Of a stretch of DNA of 10,066 nucleotides, positions 6,000-10,066 are shown piece after piece. Both the position numbers and the translations under genes were made by a program. The stretch spans positions 1 through 10,066 of the forward strand of contig JAWLGN010000201.1 in assembly GCA_041685075.1 (NCBI GenBank), in the 5' to 3' direction. This DNA is from JAMCRM01 sp041685075 (GTDB lineage Bacteria > Acidobacteriota > Terriglobia > Bryobacterales > Bryobacteraceae). The notes below the pieces were generated by a model. That model was not told where the DNA came from. It saw nothing but the letters and a program-made list of their open reading frames with translations, and did no database searches. How positions within the stretch are numbered: position 1 is the first letter of the stretch; the number at the start of each line of letters is the position of its first letter.

Positions 6000-7441
6000 T
6001 ACAGATCCTGCTTCAAGGCAAAATCCTCGGCATCGAAACGTTTCTGCTGTCGAAGCCTGGCGAGAGCATCTCGCCGCGCTCGGGCGGCGAGGAACTTCTC
6101 TCGGGCCGTTCCCAATGGATCACCCTGCTCAGCGAAGTGCTGCCCCGGGCGCTGCTGGCGGAACTCGGCCTGGCTCGCATGCTCCTCGGTTCGAGCGGCG
6201 GCGGCCAGTTTCTCCTGGTGCTCCCCGGTCCGTCGCTGCCCGCGGCCAACGAATTTCTGGAAGCGGCGGCGGCCGATATCGCGCGCAGGAGCGGCGGTCA
6301 CGTCAAGCTGATCTGGAGTTCCACGGAGAACCTGGGCGACTGGAGCGTGGTCCGCAAGCGCCTCAACGAGGCCCTGGAGCGGCGCCGCGGGACGCCTGTT
6401 GCCGACCCGGCGGCAACCTTCACCCCCTTTGTCCCCGAATCCTGCGGCGAGTACGACCAGTACTTCGCGCGGGAACTGGGGGCGCGCCTGCGCGAGGCCG
6501 AGCGCGTGAGCTGGTCGCCGGATCAACCCGGCCTGGTGCTGCCCGGCGACGGCAAGCACACCTGGAACGTCACTCCGAACCTTTCCCCCGAGAGCATCAT
6601 GCTGGCGCGCCACGCCGCCCCCAGCGACGACGGCAAGGCCATTGCCCCCGTGCAATCGCTGGCCCGCCGCGCCCATGGCCGCTCCATGTGGGGCGTACTG
6701 CGGGGCGACGTGGACAGCTTCGCGGTGCGGCTGCGCCGCGTTGCTTCCATCGAAGAACACGTCCGCCTGTCGGTCCTTTATAAGCAGTTCTTTGCAGGGG
6801 AGCTGGAGGTCTTGTGCTCCATGCCCGAGTTCTGGCGCAAGGTCTCTATCCTGTATTCCGGCGGCGACGATTTCGCCGTCTACGGTGCCTGGGATGCGCT
6901 GATTCAGCTCGCCCGCGAGATGCAGCGCGTCTTTCACCGTTTCACCGAAGAAAATCTCAAGGATTTCCCGGGAGCGGAAGGCAAGACCATCACCATGGCG
7001 CTGGCCCTCTCCCCGGAGATGCACTACCCGCTGAGCGCCGTCTACGAGCAGGCCGGGCGTAACCTGGATCTTGCCAAGGCCGCCGATAAGGACTGCATCT
7101 ACGTGCTCGGCCGGGTTCTGGAGTGGAAGCAGCTTGCCGATGCCGCCGAGTTGAAGGACACGGTTACCCGGCTCGTCGGCGAGTTGCGGCTATCCCGCCA
7201 GTTCCTGCTGGAACTGCGCGGCTTCTACAACCGGGAGCGCACGAACGGCGAGGAGGTGCAGCGCACCTGGCGCTTCCAGCGCCGTTTCAGCCGCGTCCTG
7301 GCGGGCACCCGCGATCGCGATTTTCAGAAATTGCGGGCGCACCTCATCCGCGACATCGCCGGCCGCCGGTCCGCGCAGGTCAAGCTGCGGCCCGCCGGCC
7401 TGGTTGCCCTGGAATGGGCCAGACTGGTATCCGAGGTTTAA
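5993..7441 (+). CDS. cas10: Cas10/Csm1, large subunit of type III-A CRISPR effector, lacking the HD domain
   Basis: 482 residues against about 750 or more for a full Csm1. Cas10 is the large subunit of the Csm complex and on target RNA binding makes cyclic oligoadenylate. Palm1 starts at residue 1: VQILLQGKILGIETFLLS (3-20), GRSQWITLL (38-46) and the glycine-rich strand SSGGGQFLLVLP (67-78). Palm2 starts at WGVLRGDVDSF (233-243) and contains the cyclase motif SGGDDF (289-294), intact; the strand GRNLDLAKAADKDCIYVLG (355-373) follows. Residues 380-482 are a helical C-terminal domain (D4-like). No HD domain precedes Palm1, and the segment between the Palms has one Cys (C151) where Csm1 usually has a Zn-binding set. 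A GTG at 5936 is a possible longer start in the same frame, but its extension shows no Cas10 similarity; I chose ATG 5993. First gene of the cas operon, 6 bp before csm2. Confidence 0.93.
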   Translation: MSVQILLQGKILGIETFLLSKPGESISPRSGGEELLSGRSQWITLLSEVLPRALLAELGLARMLLGSSGGGQFLLVLPGPSLPAANEFLEAAAADIARRSGGHVKLIWSSTENLGDWSVVRKRLNEALERRRGTPVADPAATFTPFVPESCGEYDQYFARELGARLREAERVSWSPDQPGLVLPGDGKHTWNVTPNLSPESIMLARHAAPSDDGKAIAPVQSLARRAHGRSMWGVLRGDVDSFAVRLRRVASIEEHVRLSVLYKQFFAGELEVLCSMPEFWRKVSILYSGGDDFAVYGAWDALIQLAREMQRVFHRFTEENLKDFPGAEGKTITMALALSPEMHYPLSAVYEQAGRNLDLAKAADKDCIYVLGRVLEWKQLADAAELKDTVTRLVGELRLSRQFLLELRGFYNRERTNGEEVQRTWRFQRRFSRVLAGTRDRDFQKLRAHLIRDIAGRRSAQVKLRPAGLVALEWARLVSEV

Positions 7442-7447
7442 CAACAC

Positions 7448-7885
7448 ATGGCAGAGCAGGAGCAGAGAACCCGGGAAGGCAGGCCGCCGCGCGAAGGCCG
7501 GGGCGGCGACCGCCGCGGCGACCGCGGCCGCTCGTACGAAGGGCCGCCCGAAATCGACCTCGACAAGCTGATCGGCGACAGTCTCTACCTGGATAACCAG
7601 GCGCACGGCATCGTCAGCCGTATGCGCGATATGGATTCCGGCACCAAGACCCAGTTGCGCCGGCTCTACAGCGCCGTCCGGCGCGCCGTCCGCGCGCCCG
7701 AGAACGAGCGCCAGCACCAGTTCGTCATGCTGCGTGCCCGGCTTGCTTACACCATCGCCCGCCCCGGGCTGCGCAGCCTGGACCAGCTTGAAAAGCTGCT
7801 GCTGCAGGTGACCCGCAAGAACGACCAGCGCGGCTACGAGCGTTTCAAGGACCTCTTCGAGGCCATTGTGGCCTACAACGAGTAA
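7448..7885 (+). CDS. csm2: Csm2, small subunit of the type III-A effector complex
   Basis: 145 residues. Csm2 (Cas11 group) is a helical small subunit that lines the crRNA-target duplex inside the Csm complex. Residues 1-30 are an unusual Arg/Gly/Asp-rich, probably disordered, basic tail. The helical core follows: LDKLIGDSLYLDNQAHGIV (38-56), TQLRRLYSAVRRAVR, FVMLRARLAYTIAR, LDQLEKLLLQV, then the family-typical end RFKDLFEAIVAYNE. The position between cas10 and csm3 and the closing FKxxFEAIVAY pattern identify it. The ATG is 6 nt after the cas10 stop, with GAGG (7433-7436) 11 nt upstream inside the cas10 end, so it is probably translated from the same mRNA. Length is normal for Csm2 once the tail is removed. 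Confidence 0.92.
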   Translation: MAEQEQRTREGRPPREGRGGDRRGDRGRSYEGPPEIDLDKLIGDSLYLDNQAHGIVSRMRDMDSGTKTQLRRLYSAVRRAVRAPENERQHQFVMLRARLAYTIARPGLRSLDQLEKLLLQVTRKNDQRGYERFKDLFEAIVAYNE

Positions 7886-7889
7886 AGCG

Positions 7890-8729
7890 ATGAGCGCACA
7901 CACCCCTCAAACCGAACTCAAATTCCTGGGCAAGCTGATTCTCGAAGGGGAGCTGCACTGCCAGACCGGCCTGCACGTCGGCGCGGGCAAGGGGTCGCTC
8001 GAGATCGGCGGTTCCGACAACCCTGTGGTGAAGGATGCCTTTGGGCGTCCCTACGTCCCCGGCAGCTCGCTCCGCGGCAAGATGCGCGCGCTGCTCGAAC
8101 AGGCCTCCGGCCTGGCCGTGCCTTCCGAACTGGTCTATCTGTCCAAGCGCAAGGGGCAGGAGGTCCGCATCCACCAGAGCGATCGCTCCGACGACGATAT
8201 CTGTCTGCTGTTCGGCCGCAATCCCGGCCGCATGGAGCGGGTCACCGGCGAGATGCTGGACTCCAGCAACGCTACGCCGGCGCGCCTGGCCGTCTACGAC
8301 GCCCGGCTCGATCCCGAGTCGATCACCCCGCAAATGCGCGAGAACCTGGACGATGAGCTGACCGAGGTGAAAAGCGAGAACGCCATCGACCGCATCACCT
8401 CGCAGGCCAACCCGCGCACGCTGGAGCGCGTTCCCGCCGGCGCGCGCTTCCACATCCGCATGGTGATGGACGTGCTGTGCGAGGAGGACGCGCCGTTGTT
8501 CCAGCGGGTGATCGAGGCCTTGCGGCTGCTGGAAGACGACTCCCTCGGCGGCGGCGGTTCGCGCGGCAGCGGGCAGGTGGCCTTCGCCAATCTCTCGCTG
8601 GTCTGGCGCGGCCGCGACTACTACTCGGCGGGTGCACCGCAGCGCGAAATCGCCACGGCTGCCGATACGGCCGCCCTGCTGGCCGCCTACAACGAGGCCG
8701 GCACCGCCTTTCTCAGCGAAGCGTCATGA
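7890..8729 (+). CDS. csm3: Csm3, Cas7-type RAMP backbone and target-RNA nuclease of type III-A complex
   Basis: 279 residues. Csm3 polymerises along the crRNA and cuts the bound target RNA at 6-nt intervals. Motifs: GELHCQTGLHVGAGKGSLEIGGSDNPVVKD (20-49), in which D43 aligns with the catalytic Asp of Csm3 (D33 in the Streptococcus thermophilus protein). Then come RPYVPGSSLRGKMR (53-66), CLLFG (105-109), the ENAIDRIT segment (164-171) and the Gly-rich loop GGGGSRGSGQ (220-229) typical of RAMPs. An N-terminal extension to 7866 would overlap csm2, so I chose the ATG at 7890, which follows the csm2 stop after 4 nt. Residues 240-279 form a tail beyond the usual Csm3 core. The RNA-cleavage Asp is present, so target RNA cutting is predicted to be active. 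Csm4 starts inside its stop codon. Confidence 0.95.
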   Translation: MSAHTPQTELKFLGKLILEGELHCQTGLHVGAGKGSLEIGGSDNPVVKDAFGRPYVPGSSLRGKMRALLEQASGLAVPSELVYLSKRKGQEVRIHQSDRSDDDICLLFGRNPGRMERVTGEMLDSSNATPARLAVYDARLDPESITPQMRENLDDELTEVKSENAIDRITSQANPRTLERVPAGARFHIRMVMDVLCEEDAPLFQRVIEALRLLEDDSLGGGGSRGSGQVAFANLSLVWRGRDYYSAGAPQREIATAADTAALLAAYNEAGTAFLSEAS

Positions 8730-10066
8730 ACCCGGCTCTGGTGGTCAGGCTGCGTCCCGCCGGGCCGTGGCGCCCGGGGCCCGACTCGGGCGCGCGCAAC
8801 CGCGTTGACGCCGTCTATCACAGCGATACGCTCTACGCCGCGGTCACTTCCGCCATGGCCGCGTTGGGGAGGCTGGAGGAGTGGCTTGCCGCCACGGCCG
8901 CCGGGCCCGCCCCCGCCGTGCGCTTCAGTTCCTGCTTTCCGTTCCTCGAGGAGATCGATTTCATCGTGCCGCCCCGCACCCTCTGGCCGCCCTCGGGCGC
9001 GGTTTCCCCGCGGGTGCGCTGGAAGAGCGCGCGTTTTGTTCCGGTGAGCCTGATCGCCTCGCTGGTGGCGGGGAAGACGCCCTCGCAGGACCAGTGGAGC
9101 GTGGACGGGATGAGCGAGTGTCTGCTGCCCGCGGGCCGCCCCGGCCCCTTCCGAACGCACACTCGCTGGAGCGCCGCGGTGGACCGCCTCACCGGCGCCT
9201 GCGAGCGCCACTCCACGGCATGTCTGGAATTCCGCCCCGGCGCCGGGCTGTGGGCCGTGGCCGTTTTTGCCGATGCCGAACAGCAGGAGCGTTGGGGAGC
9301 GCCGGTACGCGCCGCGCTGCGGCTGCTGGCCGATAGCGGCTTTGGCGGCGAACGTTCGCGCGGTTGGGGCCGTTCCGAGGAGCCGGAGTTCAGTGCAGGG
9401 GTGCTGCCGGACCTCATTCTGCCCGGCCAGCCGGAGGCCGAGTCCTCTACCGAGCCGCGGCCCCATTGGCTGCTTTCTCTGTTTACGCCTGCCCCGGACG
9501 AAGCGGTGGACTGGACCCGGGGCAATTACGCCACGGTGACCCGCGGCGGCCGGGTGGGCAGTCCGGCGGCCTTTGGTGCGCTGAAGAAGCAGTTGAACAT
9601 GGTGTGCGAAGGCTCCGTGGTGGTAGCCGGGGAACCGCCGCGCGGTGCGGCCCCGGACGTGGCGCCGGACGGCATGCCGCACCCGGTCTACCGCGCCGGC
9701 TTCGCGGTTTCGATCGCGCTGCCGCGGAGGGAACGGGCGCCCCGTCCCGCGCCCCCGCCGCCCGTAGCGGCGCCGGTACCCGAGGCCGCGCCCGACACCA
9801 CCCCCGAAACGCCGGTCCCGCCTCCCGCGGCGCCCGAAGCTCCGGCCGAACCGCCGGCCCCGGCCGAACCGCCGGTCGCGATCCCTGGCGCCCCCGAAGC
9901 CGCGCCTGAAACTCACGCCGAACCGCCGGCTGCCGCGCCCGCCGCGCCTGAGGCCCCGGCTGAACCGGCGGCGCCGCCTCCCGCCGCACCGGGAGTTGCG
10001 CCTGAAGCTCACGTCGAACCGCCGGTCGCCGCGCCCGAGGCTCCAGAGGAACCGCCGACCCCGCCT
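8726..10066 (+). CDS. csm4: Csm4 (Cas5-group RAMP) with long Pro/Ala/Glu-rich extension, partial at window edge
   Basis: The ATG overlaps the csm3 stop (ATGA, 8726-8729), and the frame stays open through all 447 codons to the edge. Csm4 binds the 5' handle of the crRNA and contacts Cas10. Residues 1-110 include DAVYHSDTLYAAVTSAM (28-44) and SSCFPFLE (68-75), typical of Csm4. Residues 204-216 hold the RAMP Gly-rich loop SGFGGERSRGWGR, its hallmark. The C-terminal Csm4 strand VYRAGFAVSIALP (321-333) is where the family normally ends, at about 300-330 residues. From 334 on, residues are almost only Pro, Ala, Glu, Val and Gly. The frame is not identified by a stop, so the true end and any further fused domain are unknown. 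Sure on Csm4; unsure what the tail is. Confidence 0.9.
   Translation, partial: MNPALVVRLRPAGPWRPGPDSGARNRVDAVYHSDTLYAAVTSAMAALGRLEEWLAATAAGPAPAVRFSSCFPFLEEIDFIVPPRTLWPPSGAVSPRVRWKSARFVPVSLIASLVAGKTPSQDQWSVDGMSECLLPAGRPGPFRTHTRWSAAVDRLTGACERHSTACLEFRPGAGLWAVAVFADAEQQERWGAPVRAALRLLADSGFGGERSRGWGRSEEPEFSAGVLPDLILPGQPEAESSTEPRPHWLLSLFTPAPDEAVDWTRGNYATVTRGGRVGSPAAFGALKKQLNMVCEGSVVVAGEPPRGAAPDVAPDGMPHPVYRAGFAVSIALPRRERAPRPAPPPPVAAPVPEAAPDTTPETPVPPPAAPEAPAEPPAPAEPPVAIPGAPEAAPETHAEPPAAAPAAPEAPAEPAAPPPAAPGVAPEAHVEPPVAAPEAPEEPPTPP
9725..10066 (+). repeat. low-complexity Pro/Ala/Glu-rich coding tail of csm4, with a 96-bp imperfect internal repeat
   Basis: From codon 334, csm4 encodes a run of APE, AEPP and PPAAP units. 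The clearest internal copy is APETHAEPP (residues 393-401) versus APEAHVEPP (425-433); the DNA copies begin at 9902 and 9998, an offset of 96 bp, and similarity continues for about 45 bp. Short copies of the AEPPAPAEPP kind also occur at 374-383. Rigid, elongated PA-rich linkers are typical between domains, but what it links to is outside the window. Confidence 0.75.

Noticed and set aside
4739..7024. 761-codon open frame on the minus strand across the exported proteins and cas10
   Set aside because: It is a long antisense shadow produced by high GC. It covers three plus-strand genes with clear signatures and shows no family motif.
8687..10012. 441-codon open frame on the minus strand opposite csm4, Arg/Gly-rich
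   Set aside because: It is antisense to a well-supported csm4 and its composition is the expected mirror of GC-rich codons and of the PA-rich tail; no domain is visible.

Overview
The window is about 10 kb of very GC-rich bacterial chromosome. The style fits an Acidobacteriota-like soil bacterium (Bryobacterales/Solibacter type): high GC, a small secreted protein of the kind common there, and a mixture of short operons. That lineage is an inference from style, not from a marker alignment.

Region 1 (1-3225) holds housekeeping and metabolic genes. The 3' end of a 1-pyrroline-5-carboxylate dehydrogenase gene runs into a convergent class V PLP aminotransferase gene with only 2 bp between the stops. 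Divergent from the aminotransferase is a secreted protein made of three tandem RidA (YjgF/YER057c/UK114) domains. A DUF72/YecE gene lies on the minus strand.

Region 2 (3233-4389) is recA on the minus strand. Its stop codon overlaps the Shine-Dalgarno sequence of the DUF72 gene, so the two probably form one operon. An 86-bp divergent region carries back-to-back -10 elements that flank a perfect 14-bp palindrome.

Region 3 (4390-5929) encodes two exported proteins on the plus strand: a glycine-rich hypothetical protein, and a Tat-type, TupA-like solute-binding protein without a visible transporter partner.

Region 4 (5930-10066, open at the right edge) is the start of a type III-A CRISPR-Cas effector operon: cas10(csm1)-csm2-csm3-csm4. 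The genes are tightly packed (gaps of 6 and 4 nt, then an ATGA overlap). Cas10 begins directly at the first Palm domain, so it has no HD nuclease domain, and it has lost the Zn-finger cysteines, but it keeps GGDD. Csm3 keeps the Asp used for target RNA cleavage. The predicted complex would cut RNA and make cyclic oligoadenylate but would not cut ssDNA through an HD site. The csm4 gene continues past its normal domain end into a Pro/Ala/Glu-rich tail of at least 114 residues that is still open at the window edge. Just before cas10, a perfect 17-bp tandem duplication creates a five-codon upstream ORF whose stop overlaps the cas10 start. No CRISPR array, cas1/cas2, cas6, csm5, csm6 or other CARF effector is visible; csm5 and an effector would be expected further right.

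No stretch of more than 300 bp lacks a gene. No tRNA, rRNA, insertion sequence or convincing terminator was seen.
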